64,000 bases of DNA from CBDCYS01 sp965226185 (GCA_965226185.1 CBDDCT010000007.1:992001-1056000); one strand, 5' to 3'. Shown: positions 8,374 through 17,308, counted from the first letter of the stretch. Made by a program: numbers and translations. The notes: generated from the letters alone by a model not told the origin.

Positions 8374-9411
8374 ATGATGGCCAGTCGGCACCTAAGGCGT
8401 CGGCCTGTCTCCCAACCCGCGCTGAGGAAGGCCGCTGAACGGCGGCACGGAACGAGACAGTGCTTGCTCGCGTTGCTGCTTCTCGTTAGCTGCTGCCTGA
8501 GCGCCGTACCGCCGGCTGCCGCGGCGCCCAGCGAAGAGGAAGTTACCCCCGCTCACGTCTATGCCCTGGTCGCGCTGTTCCGCGAGGAACTCGAGCTGGT
8601 CCGCGTGGAGATGGGGCGGCCCAAGGAACGACGTTCTCTGCTTCAAGTCCGCGGCGCGGCGCCTCGCGAAGTCTATTTCCAAGCGCTGGCGCTGTTCCAA
8701 GGGGTAAACCGCCTCTCGTTTGAGATGACGCGCTCGGAAATCCGCGAGCCAACAATCAACAAGGTGCGGATTCTGCCGGCCGACGTGTGGCACGTCGTGC
8801 ACCTGGCTCTCGAGCGAATGCGCCACGTCGAGGAGAGCTTGGGACTCCGCCACACCCTGGACCTGCCGCCGATCGAGGCTGGCCGGACGCCTACCGACGT
8901 CTTTAAGTCGATCGTGCAAGCCGTGCGCCAATTGAACTTGCTTCTCGACAGACAGCTTTCCCCGTCTGACGTATTTCAGCAGGTCACCCGGGCTCTCGGC
9001 TACGCATCCGGTCTGCGGGCGAACTTCGCCGGCCGGCGCATGCCCGCCACGCCGCCGTTTGAGCGCGCCAAAACTCCCGCCCAGGTCTTTGGGAAATTGA
9101 TCGACTGTTTCAGGCTGGTGCGGCGGATCGCCGCGGAATCCGGCGTCGGCGTCCTGGAGCTCAGCGTCCCTCGGGCGGAACTGGAGGCCGTCAGCTCAGC
9201 GGATGTTCACAGCATGGCATCGCTGCTGGTCTCGGAGTTGAGACACCTCCACACGAAGCTTCCCAATGCCCCTCCGCCGCGGCAGGCCTATTACCCCGGC
9301 AAGAAGCTCCCTTCGCATGTCTATCAGCGTGCCGGCCTGTTGGAAGCGCAATTGAAAGACATCGCGGCGCTCGCGAAAACACAGCCCGGCTGGCTCGCTC
9401 AAGGGCTGTGA
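8374..9411 (+). CDS. Secreted protein of eight short helical repeats
   Basis: From ATG 8374 the product is 345 residues, with a signal peptide (CLLALLLLVSCCLSAVPPAAA). The mature part is eight copies of a roughly 35-45-residue unit beginning (T/S/L/A)PxxVyxxvxxaxxxLxxL: TPAHVYALVALFREELELV, APREVYFQALALFQG, LPADVWHVVHLALERM, TPTDVFKSIVQAVRQL, SPSDVFQQVTRALGY, TPAQVFGKLIDCFRL, SSADVHSMASLLVSEL and LPSHVYQRAGLLEAQL. This predicts an alpha-solenoid or helical bundle in the periplasm. An upstream in-frame ATG at 8221 is possible but adds a non-protein-like leader. The stop overlaps the start of the histidine-kinase gene (TGATG), so the protein may be a periplasmic partner of that sensor. No known family recognised. 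Confidence 0.7.
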   Translation: MMASRHLRRRPVSQPALRKAAERRHGTRQCLLALLLLVSCCLSAVPPAAAAPSEEEVTPAHVYALVALFREELELVRVEMGRPKERRSLLQVRGAAPREVYFQALALFQGVNRLSFEMTRSEIREPTINKVRILPADVWHVVHLALERMRHVEESLGLRHTLDLPPIEAGRTPTDVFKSIVQAVRQLNLLLDRQLSPSDVFQQVTRALGYASGLRANFAGRRMPATPPFERAKTPAQVFGKLIDCFRLVRRIAAESGVGVLELSVPRAELEAVSSADVHSMASLLVSELRHLHTKLPNAPPPRQAYYPGKKLPSHVYQRAGLLEAQLKDIAALAKTQPGWLAQGL

Positions 9412-9992
9412 TGAAGCTGCCCGAAAACCTCCTGCCGTCTCTCTGGAAACCGCCGAACCAAGGGTTGCGGCACAAGCTTCTCCGTTCTCACCTGGGCGTG
9501 GCCGCCGTTGGGCTGGCGATCTTGCCGATCGCTCTGGTTTCGACCGTCTGGCTGCGTTCGAGGGTCGTGAGCATGGCGGAAATCGACGCTCCCCTGATGG
9601 AGGCGGTCCATAAGTTGCAGGCAGGCGGCCAACGGTCGCTGGCGGCGCTTCGTGGCTGGGTCACGCTCGGCGATCCCCGCTTTCCATTGGAACGCCGGCA
9701 GGCTTGGGAACGGGAAATTTATCCCGGCTTCGATCGAATGATCGAGCTGTGCCGTTATTCCGACGGGACGCTACCGAGGGAAGAGATGTCGGAACTGCGG
9801 CTTCTGCTGCATGAGTTGGAGGAATCCCAATGGTGGGTCGAAGATATCGCCCAAATCCCTGGGAACCGGCCCTTTGAAGTCACGCTGGATTTCCATATCG
9901 TGCCCATCGGCGATTCGATCTTCGACGCGGTCACCGCCATGATCGACGAGAAAAAGCATCTCGGCGCCAGCCCGGAGCGGAAGCCACGCTAG
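9411..9992 (+). pseudogene. Hybrid histidine kinase, N-terminal sensor segment (frameshifted)
   Basis: This frame encodes the first 193 residues of a sensor kinase: a first membrane helix (VAAVGLAILPIALVSTVWL, about residues 25-43) and most of the extracytoplasmic sensor region. It ends at a TAG at 9990-9992. The correct continuation (LAVLADFRGFF, then the frame starting at 10025) is in another frame; adding one base near 9985 joins them as ASPERKP-x-LAVLADF. ATG 9411 overlaps the stop of the repeat protein. Together with the next two segments the gene spans 9411-12295; with one base added the length is exactly 962 codons. Confidence 0.85.
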
Positions 9993-10024
9993 CGGTCCTC
10001 GCCGACTTCCGCGGTTTCTTTACG

Positions 10025-11212
10025 ATGTGCCGTGCCTCGCTGACCGAGTTCGGCGCGACCGGAAGTCTTAACCGAAAGAGACAATTCGAGGAAACTCTCT
10101 CGCTGGCCCGGGACAGGCTGGATCGGCTTGTTTCGCTGCGGCGTCACTTGAACAGCCCGCAGCGTGACGCTCTGGGCGTTGTTGCACTCGAGTTTCGCGC
10201 TTTTGAAACGTATTCCCGGAACTCGGCCGGGCAAAGACTCTCCGGAGAAGCCAACATCGCCCACGGTTGGATGACCCTGGAAACAATCCCGCTCAGCAGC
10301 CGCGTCACCGTCACTCTCGACAACATCGCGGCGCGCGAGGCGGCGCGCGTCACGGCCGATGCCGCTGCAGCGGCCCGCCTCGGCAATTTTGCCTTCGTCG
10401 TCCTCATGCTGCTGATCGGCGCCATGGTTGCCGTCGCTTGGAAAGTGTCGGTCATCAACGCCACGCGCATCAGCGAGCCGCTACTGACGCTCGCCGCGGC
10501 GACGGGCAAACTGGCCCAAGGCAACCTGAAAGATGATGTCCCCGTGACCGGTTACGGCGAGTTGGCCCAGCTTACCACGGCATTCAACCGCATGCGCAAC
10601 TCCCTGCTGCGGGCGGAGGAGACCGAAGGGAGGTCGAAGAAGGAGATCGCCCACGCACGTGACGAGGCTCTCGCCGCCTCCCGCATGAAGTCGGAGTTCC
10701 TCGCCAACATGAGCCATGAGCTGCGCACTCCCATGAACGGCGTGCTCGGCATGTCGGAGTTGCTGCGCGGGACTGAACTGACCCCGGAGCAGCGCGAGTA
10801 CGCCGAGATCATCCATGAGTCCGGGCAGAACCGGCTGACGGTCATCAACGACATTCTTGACTTCTCCAAGATCGAAGCCGGCAAGTTGACAATCGAGGAG
10901 ATCCCCTTTGACCTGCGCTCGGGCGTCGACGCGGTGGCCCGGCTGTTGACGACGCGCGCAGCGGAAAAAGGGCTCGAGGTCATCGTTCGCTACGATCCGC
11001 AAGCCCCCGTCCGGCTGGTCGGTGATGGAGGGCGCATCCGCCAAGTTCTCATAAATCTCGGAGGGAACGCCGTCAAGTTTACCGACCGCGGCCATGTGCT
11101 GATCGACGTGCGGTACGAAGGGGTTCGAGACGGCAAGGCACAGCTTCGCTTTCAAGTGCAAGACACCGGCATCGGCGTCCAGCCGGACAAGGCGGCGCAT
11201 ATCTTTGAGTAA
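10025..11212 (+). pseudogene. Hybrid histidine kinase, HAMP-HisKA-ATPase segment (ends at a nonsense TAA)
   Basis: This part holds the end of the sensor domain, the second membrane helix (NFAFVVLMLLIGAMVAVAW), a HAMP domain, a coiled coil, HisKA with FLANMSHELRTPMNGVLG (His is the phosphorylation site), and the ATPase N box (DGGRIRQVLINLGGNAVKFT) and G1 box (DTGIGV). The frame stops at TAA 11210-11212, between IFE and FTQADAS. In this family the segment normally reads on without a break, so one base change (for example GAA to TAA) explains it. The product alone would lack the G2 box and both receiver domains. Confidence 0.88.
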
Positions 11213-12295
11213 TTCACTCAGGCCGACGCCTCCACGACAAGGCTATTCGGCGGCACCGGACTCGGCCTGACGATCAGCCGGCGCTTAGTCGAGCTGATGG
11301 GCGGCTCCATCGGCATGGACAGCCAGCCTGGAGAGGGATCGACGTTCTGGTTTACCGTGTCGCTGGCCGTCGCCCCTGAAACCGTCGAGCCCGAGTTCGA
11401 GAGGCTCGCGCTGGTCGGTCTCCGCGTGCTGGTGGTCGACGACAACGCCGTTAACCGCCGTGTCATCGAGGAGCAGTTGCGCCGTTGCGGAACGGAGTGC
11501 GACACGGCCGCAAGCGGCGAGCAGGCCCTGCGGTCCCTGCAAAATGCCCGCGACGCGGGAAAACCTTACGCGCTGGCTTTGATCGACCACCACATGCCCG
11601 CCATGAACGGGGAAGATCTGGCTCGAGCCATTCAGGACGCCGGCCGGCTGCGCCAGGCGCCGATTCTTATTTTGCTGAGCTCGCTGAGCGACCTGGGAGA
11701 CCGCGAGGCACTCCAGCGGCTTGGCTTTGTCGCCTCCGTCGTCAAACCCATTGACGCCGGCGAACTGATCGAGACAATAGCGCGCGCGTGTGCCGCGCGC
11801 CGCCGGGAATCAGCCCCCGCGACCCATCACTCCTCTTCCCCGCACTCCGCGCGCTCACCTCGCGGGCAACCGCCGCCCACTGCCTCCCGCGGCAAGATCC
11901 TGGTTGCCGAAGACAATATCGTCAACCAAAAAGTCGTCTCGCGCATGCTCGAAAGCCTCGGTTACGAGTGTGACATCGCCATTGACGGACGAGAGGCCAC
12001 GGTCATGTTCGAAACCGGCTCCTACGATTTGGTCTTGATGGATTGCCACATGCCCGAAATGGACGGCTTTGAGGCCACCGGGGCAATTCGGCGTCTGCCC
12101 GGCCCGAGCAAGCCGATCGTCGCGCTGACAGCCAGCGCGTTGAAGGAAGACCGCGAACGCTGCATGGCCGCCGGCATGGATGATTTTCTCGCCAAACCCG
12201 TGTCTAGAGATGCCTTGGCCAGGGCCCTTGAACACTGGATCCGCAGCCCCAAGGCGCCCCAACCGGCGCCCGCCGAAGAGATCCGCGACGGCTAG
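11213..12295 (+). pseudogene. Hybrid histidine kinase, ATPase G2 box and two receiver domains
   Basis: The frame is the same as the previous segment. It continues FTQADAS, then FGGTGLGLTISRRLVELMGG (G2 box), then two REC domains. REC1 has VLVVDDNAVNRR, ALIDHHMPAMNG with the acceptor Asp, and a conserved Lys in SVVKPID. REC2 has ILVAEDNIVNQK, VLMDCHMPEMDG and FLAKPVSRDALARAL. Phosphorelay from HisKA to one or both receivers is the usual role. An internal ATG at 11297 could start a free double-receiver protein, but no ribosome site is visible there. Confidence 0.85.
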
Positions 12296-12490
12296 CCCTG
12301 TTGCTCCCGCGCCGGTGGATCCACCGAGCAAGAGACCTAGCTCCCCAAAAAACACCAGCAGCAGCAAGCTGTCATGGTTCGCCACTGGTGGGGTGATCGC
12401 TCGGGCCGGACTCCGGCCTCCGTCGCTGCCAGACGGAACAAGCAAGATTGCCTGTGGCCGCCGGGTCATCGGCCCCAGGTTTGGCAACAA

Positions 12491-12519
12491 TTGACAACTT
12501 TTGGCATAAAGCGTACACT
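12491..12519 (+). promoter_or_regulatory. Sigma-70-type promoter of the parDE operon, predicted leaderless transcript
   Basis: TTGACA (12491-12496) and TACACT (12514-12519) are separated by 17 bases. The expected start of transcription, seven bases after the -10 box, coincides with the A of the ATG at 12526. The same hexamers and spacing occur before higB at 36559. Confidence 0.75.
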
Positions 12520-12525
12520 CGGTCT

Positions 12526-12789
12526 ATGGAGACGATGAACATCTCACTGCCAAACTCACTCAAGCAATTCGTCCAGGAGCAGGTTGCTGGTGGAGGCTAT
12601 GGCAACGTCAGCGAATTCATACGCGAGTTAATACGTGAAGCGCAACGGCAGAAAGCAAGGAACAAGCTCGAGCAACTGCTCCTTGAAGGTCTCGAAAGCG
12701 GCGATCCGATCCCGGCGACTCCCGAATTCTGGGAGAAGATGCGCAACGAGCTGATTGAGCGCCATCAAACGCGAACCGACGCTCAGTGA
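12526..12789 (+). CDS. ParD-like antitoxin (ribbon-helix-helix)
   Basis: The 87-residue protein begins METMNISLPNSLKQFVQEQV and continues GGYGNVSEFIRELIREAQR, the N-terminal ribbon-helix-helix dimer of ParD/CopG antitoxins; the acidic C-terminal half would bind the toxin. These proteins also repress their own promoter. It overlaps the toxin gene by four bases (GTGA). No Shine-Dalgarno is present, in keeping with the predicted leaderless mRNA. A second ATG three codons in is possible. Confidence 0.9.
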   Translation: METMNISLPNSLKQFVQEQVAGGGYGNVSEFIRELIREAQRQKARNKLEQLLLEGLESGDPIPATPEFWEKMRNELIERHQTRTDAQ

Positions 12790-13097
12790 GCCTCACCGTT
12801 GACATCCTGCCCGCGGCTCAAGCGGACATTAACAATCAGACCGGCTATTACGTCAAGGAAGCAGATATCGGCACGGCGCTTCGCTTTCTCGACGCAGTAG
12901 AAGGAACCTTCGAATTGCTCAAATCTCAGCCGCACATGGGAGCCCGCACCAAGCTGAGTCACCCCGCACTTGCCGGTTCTCGGTTCGTGCCGGTCAAGGG
13001 CTTCGAGAAAATTCTCGCGTTCTACAGGGCACAAGCTGGCTGCATCGACGTTATCAGAGTGATTCATAGCTCCAGGGATATCCCCAATCTGCTGTGA
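12786..13097 (+). CDS. ParE/RelE-superfamily toxin
   Basis: The 103-residue product begins at GTG 12786. It has the RelE/ParE core: ILPAAQADINNQTGYYVKEA at the start, a central ARTKLSHPALAGSRFVPV and the C-terminal strand KILAFYRAQAGCIDVIRVIH. ParE toxins poison gyrase, RelE toxins cut mRNA; the ParD-like partner favours the ParE branch. Start and antitoxin stop overlap (GTGA), so expression is coupled. Confidence 0.9.
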   Translation: MSLTVDILPAAQADINNQTGYYVKEADIGTALRFLDAVEGTFELLKSQPHMGARTKLSHPALAGSRFVPVKGFEKILAFYRAQAGCIDVIRVIHSSRDIPNLL

Positions 13098-13105
13098 GAT
13101 AAGAA

Positions 13106-13927
13106 ATGCGCCGATGGAGTGACATCCTGAAGGACGATTCCACCCTCCTCATGGGGGTGCTGAATGTGACTCCCGATTCTTTTTCCGATGGCGGCCGGTT
13201 CCTTGGAGCCGGCGCCGCGGTGGAACACGCCAAGAAAATGGCCGCCGAGGGCGCCGATATCATCGACGTCGGCGGGCAAAGTACACGGCCCGGCGCCAAG
13301 CCTCTTACCGCCGAGGATGAGTTGGGCCGGATCAAGCCGGTCGTCCAAAGGCTTGTGTCGGAAGTCAGCGTGCCGATTTCCATCGACACCTTCCGGCCCG
13401 AGGTAGCGGAAGAATGCTTGCAACTCGGCGCCACGATCATCAACGATGTATGCGGATTGCGCGACCCTCGGATGATTGCCGTGGCGGCGCGTTATCAAGC
13501 GCCGGTGGTGTTGATGCACATGCTGGGCACGCCCCTAACCATGCAGCAGGAGATTTCCTATCAAGACGTCGTTGACGATCTCAAGACGTTCTTCCGCCAA
13601 CGAACCCGCCAGGCCGCCGACGCAGGCGTGCGCGAAATCATGATCGATCCGGGTATCGGGTTTGGCAAAACGGCCGCTCACAACCTGCGGATTCTGGATC
13701 GCTTGGGTGAATTCAAGGATTTGGGATACCCGATTATGGTGGGGGCCTCTCGTAAATCCTTTATCGGCCAGATCACCGGCCTGCCGGTCGGGGATCGCCT
13801 GGAAGCCACAATCGCCGCAACGGTCGTGGCGGCGATGAACGGGGCCAGCGCCGTGCGGGTCCATGATGTTGCAGAATGCAAGCGAGCGCTCGAAATCACG
13901 GATGCCATCACGCGGGTCCGGCAATAA
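13106..13927 (+). CDS. folP: Dihydropteroate synthase
   Basis: The 273-residue enzyme joins p-aminobenzoate to the pterin pyrophosphate in folate synthesis. It carries both signatures: LLMGVLNVTPDSFSDGGR near the N-terminus and IIDVGGQSTRPGAKPL, plus IMIDPGIGFGKTAAHNL and the C-terminal AVRVHDVAECKRAL. It starts eight bases after the toxin stop and leads folP-folB-folK. Confidence 0.97.
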   Translation: MRRWSDILKDDSTLLMGVLNVTPDSFSDGGRFLGAGAAVEHAKKMAAEGADIIDVGGQSTRPGAKPLTAEDELGRIKPVVQRLVSEVSVPISIDTFRPEVAEECLQLGATIINDVCGLRDPRMIAVAARYQAPVVLMHMLGTPLTMQQEISYQDVVDDLKTFFRQRTRQAADAGVREIMIDPGIGFGKTAAHNLRILDRLGEFKDLGYPIMVGASRKSFIGQITGLPVGDRLEATIAATVVAAMNGASAVRVHDVAECKRALEITDAITRVRQ

Positions 13928-13952
13928 GGAAGATCACCAATAACGAAGATCA

Positions 13953-14315
13953 ATGGACAGGATCATCCTCCAAGATATCGTCTGCCAGGCTAACGTGGGC
14001 GTGAGCGAACAGGAGCGCGCCAAGGAGCAAGCCGTCTTAGTCGAGGCCGAGCTATTCCTGGATCTAAAACCGGCCGGCAAGACAGACAGCCTGGCTCTCT
14101 CGGTTGACTACGTGGCCGTTCACCAAACCGTGAAAAAATCCGCCGAGGGGAGAAGCTACCAACTGCTCGAAACTCTGGTCGAAGATGCCGCGAAAGCCCT
14201 ATTCGAGGCGTTTGCCGTCTCGCGAATCGTCGTCCGGGCGCGGAAACGAGATTTGAAGGGTCCGGACGGCCCGCTGCACGCAACCGTTGAAATTACCCGG
14301 CAGCGCGATGCGTGA
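13953..14315 (+). CDS. folB: Dihydroneopterin aldolase
   Basis: The 120-residue protein is the usual length for FolB, which cleaves 7,8-dihydroneopterin to 6-hydroxymethyl-dihydropterin. It shows MDRIILQDIVCQANVGVSE at the start, ALSVDYVAVHQTVKKSAEG and LLETLVEDAAKALFE in the middle. It lies 25 bases after folP and overlaps the folK start by eight bases. Confidence 0.95.
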   Translation: MDRIILQDIVCQANVGVSEQERAKEQAVLVEAELFLDLKPAGKTDSLALSVDYVAVHQTVKKSAEGRSYQLLETLVEDAAKALFEAFAVSRIVVRARKRDLKGPDGPLHATVEITRQRDA

Positions 14316-14850
14316 TGTCTATTTAGGGCTCGGCTCGAATCTGGGCGACAAGCGCGCCCATATCGTCCGCGCCGTGGAATTGCTGGGCGAAATCGCCCAA
14401 GTCCATCAAGTTTCTTCGCTGTTCAAGACCGAGCCGGTCGGCAACCCCGATCAAGACTGGTTTCTCAACTGCGCCGTCGAGATCGACACGGCCCTCGAGC
14501 CAAGGCGGCTTCTCGCCGCCACCCTGGCGATCGAAAGGAAATTAAAGCGAGTTCGCAAAATCAAGGACGGCCCGCGAACAATCGATATAGACATACTCTT
14601 CTACGGAAGCCGCGTTGTGGACGAAAGCGGCCTAACGATCCCCCACCCGCGCTTGCACCAGCGGCTGTTTGTTCTTGCTCCGCTGGAGGAGATTTGTCCC
14701 GGCTTCGCGCACCCGGTGCTAGAGCAGACCGTCCAGGAGCTGCTACTAGGGTTGGACGACCACTTGCACGACCAAGGGGCTGTTGAGAAGTTTGCGGACA
14801 GGTACAGTCTTGAGACACGACGGCGGAACCGGACCGTCTCTTGCCGGTAA
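14308..14850 (+). CDS. folK: 2-amino-4-hydroxy-6-hydroxymethyldihydropteridine pyrophosphokinase
   Basis: From ATG 14308 the product is 180 residues. It has YLGLGSNLGDKRAHI at the N-terminus, TEPVGNPDQDWFLNCAVEI, the catalytic GPRTIDIDILFYGSR and PHPRLHQRLFVLAPLEEI. It supplies the pyrophosphorylated pterin used by FolP. An ATG at 14287 would add seven residues; similarity begins at MRDVYLGLG. The C-terminal 20 residues look non-conserved. Confidence 0.95.
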   Translation: MRDVYLGLGSNLGDKRAHIVRAVELLGEIAQVHQVSSLFKTEPVGNPDQDWFLNCAVEIDTALEPRRLLAATLAIERKLKRVRKIKDGPRTIDIDILFYGSRVVDESGLTIPHPRLHQRLFVLAPLEEICPGFAHPVLEQTVQELLLGLDDHLHDQGAVEKFADRYSLETRRRNRTVSCR

Positions 14851-14894
14851 TATGAATAGACTGTCTTGTGGGCCTTCTGCTGCCGGTGAACTCG

Positions 14895-15113
14895 ATGCGA
14901 CAGATCAGCGCTTCGAAATTCAGAGAATAATGCCTCTCGCTATTGGACAACCTCCGTCCTGAGGGTGTGCTTGTTACCAAGCACGGCACACCTGTGGCCA
15001 AGCTGATTCCGATCACTTCCGATAGCGCGGGTCTGATCGGAAGCTTGAGGGGAAAGATAGAGATCAAGGGTGACATCCTCGCAACAGGCGTGCGGTGGAA
15101 CTCCGAATCTTAA
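14895..15113 (+). pseudogene. Phd/YefM-family antitoxin interrupted by a nonsense codon
   Basis: A 73-codon frame from ATG 14895 reads MRQISASKFRE, then TAA at 14928-14930, then CLSLLDNLRPEGVLVTKH and GTPVAKLIPITSDS, ending LIGSLRGKIEIKGDILATG followed by RWNSES. This is a full-length Phd/YefM antitoxin of the type paired with VapC, with a single stop replacing one residue between FRE and CLSLLD. No PIN-domain toxin follows: the next 250 bases hold only a repeat. It is a decayed remnant of a lost toxin-antitoxin pair. Confidence 0.8.
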
Positions 15114-15159
15114 CGCTCGTATCCGGACCTGCGCTCTTAGGGGGGAGGGACGCGGCAGT

Positions 15160-15256
15160 CCGGTGTAGCGCGCGCATTCTTGGGTGCCGTGTCGCCATTC
15201 GTGGCGACATAGCATAGACGGATCGACGCAGAGGCGCGGACTTAAGTCCGTGCTTG
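15160..15256. repeat. Composite palindromic repeat with a TTCG tetraloop
   Basis: AGCGCGCGCATTCTTGGGTG is followed by the perfect hairpin TGTCGCCA-TTCG-TGGCGACA (15190-15209) and, 27 bases on, by the perfect palindrome CGGACTTAAGTCCG (15237-15250). The three modules occur in the same order as in the repeat at 3332-3390. No gene lies in this spacer apart from the antitoxin remnant. Confidence 0.75.
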
Positions 15257-15371
15257 AGCGGCATCGCGCGGCTCGCCTCCCCAAAAGCCGGGTCCCATTC
15301 GGCTATGGTATTGCCCACCGGGCTGGCGTTTCCGAACAAACAACCCACCCGCTGCGTACTTGGAAGTAAGC

Positions 15372-16127
15372 ATGCACAGACAAAACTTCATCGGACGACA
15401 CCCGGCTTGCCCGAGGCGAACATCGAATCGAGGACACCTTCGACTCAGGAGCCGCTGGGGCTTGCCGCTGACTCTGCTGGCTGTTCTGGTGCTGATCTAT
15501 GTTGTGCATTTGGCGGCGGGTCACTACCGCGATGCCTACACCGATGACGATCTGTATCGCTTGGCCGGGCTGCTGCAAGTCGAACCCGGGATGACCGTGG
15601 CCGAAATCGGTGCCGGAGCCGGCCGGGCCGCGGCCTTTATGGCGAACCAAGTCGGCTCCAGCGGCAAGGTTTTTGCGACCGAGATCGATGAAGACCGGCT
15701 GGAGGATATTCGGCGGAGCGCCACCGAGTCGGGTGTTCAAAATGTCACTGCCCTATTAGGAACCGCTCGGGAAACCAATCTGCCCGCTGCCTGCTGCGAC
15801 GCCATTTTCCTGGTCAAGGTGTATCACCACTTCACCGAACCCGCCGCGATCAATCAGAGTCTATTCGAGTCCCTCAGGCCCGGCGGACGGCTGGCGGTGA
15901 TCGACTTCCCGCCCAGCTTTTGGATGCTTTGGCTGGGGCGTCCCGACGGAGTTCCAGAAAATCGAGGCGGTCACGGCACGCCTCGGGAGATTCTGATCGA
16001 AGAGCTGCAGCAAGCCGGTTTCGTCATCGAGCAAGACATCGCGGACTGGTGGACCTGGCCGCAACGGCGCATCTGCGTTGTCGCCCGCAAACCGGATGCC
16101 GCCGCGGGATTCGGAGTTCAACAGTAG
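15372..16127 (+). CDS. Membrane-anchored class I SAM-dependent methyltransferase
   Basis: From ATG 15372 the product is 251 residues, with GGAAG five bases upstream. A basic N-terminus precedes one membrane helix (LPLTLLAVLVLIYVVHLAA), after which comes a Rossmann methyltransferase: motif I VAEIGAGAGRAAAFM, then VFATEIDEDRLEDIRRSA, IFLVKVYHHFTEP and LRPGGRLAVIDF. The catalytic part should face the cytoplasm or periplasm depending on topology; the positive N-terminus favours the catalytic domain outside. The substrate is unknown. Confidence 0.85.
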   Translation: MHRQNFIGRHPACPRRTSNRGHLRLRSRWGLPLTLLAVLVLIYVVHLAAGHYRDAYTDDDLYRLAGLLQVEPGMTVAEIGAGAGRAAAFMANQVGSSGKVFATEIDEDRLEDIRRSATESGVQNVTALLGTARETNLPAACCDAIFLVKVYHHFTEPAAINQSLFESLRPGGRLAVIDFPPSFWMLWLGRPDGVPENRGGHGTPREILIEELQQAGFVIEQDIADWWTWPQRRICVVARKPDAAAGFGVQQ

Positions 16128-16203
16128 AGACGGCTCTCAGCCGGTCCTCCCGTTTGCGCTCGTCATGTAACACTCGTCAGGTAACAAGGGAAGCGCGTCG
16201 CCG

Positions 16204-16260
16204 CGACGTGGCGCGCGCATTGCTGTGTGCCGTGTCGCTATTCTTGGCGATATCGCGCCG
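16204..16260. repeat. Composite palindromic repeat, diverged copy
   Basis: GTGGCGCGCGCATTGCTGTG is followed by an imperfect hairpin TGTCGCTA-TTCT-TGGCGATA. Compared with the 15160 copy, both arms of the stem have changed and pairing is mostly kept. Confidence 0.6.
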
Positions 16261-16417
16261 AAAACGTCCGCTGCCAGCCGTCAGCGGCCTTTCGCGAACT
16301 TGCCATGCAGGCGCGGAACCGCAACTTCGCCCGGCGCCTCCAACCGTGGGCTGCCACCACGCCTCCTCTGGTATCATTTTTTTGATGGGGCCGCGGTGGC
16401 CCGCCCGGAGAATTGCC

Positions 16418-17308
16418 ATGAAGGACGGACGTCGCTATTTAACAACACTGACCGCGGTCATGGCCGTGTCGCTCTGCCTGACTGGTTACACCGCGAACGC
16501 GGACGCCCCCACCGTCAAGCCCAACCCCAAGGATCAGCTCGATTATGTCTGGATTCCTCCGGGAACGTTCTGGATGGGTTGTACTCCGCACGATTCCGAC
16601 TGCGAACAAATCGAGGAACCTCGCCACCAGGTCACGATCACGAAAGGGTTCTGGATGGGGCGCCACGAAGTGCCCATCCGCGCGTACAAGAAGTTCGCAA
16701 AAGCGGCGAAGCGGCAAATGCCGCCCAAACCCAGCGTCACCCCGTTCGGCGAACTTTCGGGCAAGGGGAAAATCAAACTTGGATCGAGGAACATCTCCAA
16801 TGCCTTCGAGTCCGGACCCGGTAAGAAGGACGTTCGTCCCATCGTCGCCGTGACATTCGCGGAAGCGGAGGCCTACTGCAAATTCGCCGGCGGGCGGCTG
16901 CCCACCGAGGCCGAGTGGGAGTACGCGGCTCGCGGAGGCACCGACGCCGTCCGCTACCCGTGGGGCGACGAAATCAGCCATCACGACGCCAACTACGGAA
17001 ACGCGGCGGGACGCGACCAGTGGCGCTACACGGCGCCGGTGAAGAGTTTTGACCCCAACGGCTTTGGTCTTTTCGATATGGCCGGCAACGTCTGGGAGTG
17101 GTGCTCGGATTGGGTTGACGGCAACTACTACCTCAACACGCCTGGGGAGGACCCTCCAGGCCCCGACAAAGGACCGGGCAAGACGATTCGGGGAGGTTCT
17201 TGGGGGTTCGGGCCGCGCTATCTGCGGGTGTCCACGCGGGCAATGGCGGACCCAGCCAGCCGCGGAGATGGGGTCGGGTTTCGCTGCGTCATTCCCGAGA
17301 TGAAATGA
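16418..17308 (+). CDS. Secreted SUMF1/FGE-fold protein lacking the FGE active-site cysteines
   Basis: From ATG 16418 (GGAG eight bases upstream) the product is 296 residues with a signal peptide (LTTLTAVMAVSLCLTG). Family marks are WIPPGTFWMGCTPHDSDC, HQVTITKGFWMGRHEVPI, the GGRLPTEAEWEYAARGG motif, FGLFDMAGNVWEWCSDW and RGGSWGFGPRYLRVSTR. True formylglycine-generating enzymes have a cysteine pair within the GGS...R segment; here that segment reads SWGFGPRYLR, so sulfatase activation by the usual chemistry is unlikely. Other FGE-fold proteins bind ligands or assist substrate recognition. The frame is open upstream, but the signal peptide fixes the start. Confidence 0.85.
   Translation: MKDGRRYLTTLTAVMAVSLCLTGYTANADAPTVKPNPKDQLDYVWIPPGTFWMGCTPHDSDCEQIEEPRHQVTITKGFWMGRHEVPIRAYKKFAKAAKRQMPPKPSVTPFGELSGKGKIKLGSRNISNAFESGPGKKDVRPIVAVTFAEAEAYCKFAGGRLPTEAEWEYAARGGTDAVRYPWGDEISHHDANYGNAAGRDQWRYTAPVKSFDPNGFGLFDMAGNVWEWCSDWVDGNYYLNTPGEDPPGPDKGPGKTIRGGSWGFGPRYLRVSTRAMADPASRGDGVGFRCVIPEMK

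Noticed and set aside
11297..12295. Free-standing double-receiver response regulator
   Set aside because: The frame is continuous with the upstream kinase segment in the same register, and only one stop codon separates them; it is better read as part of a broken hybrid kinase.
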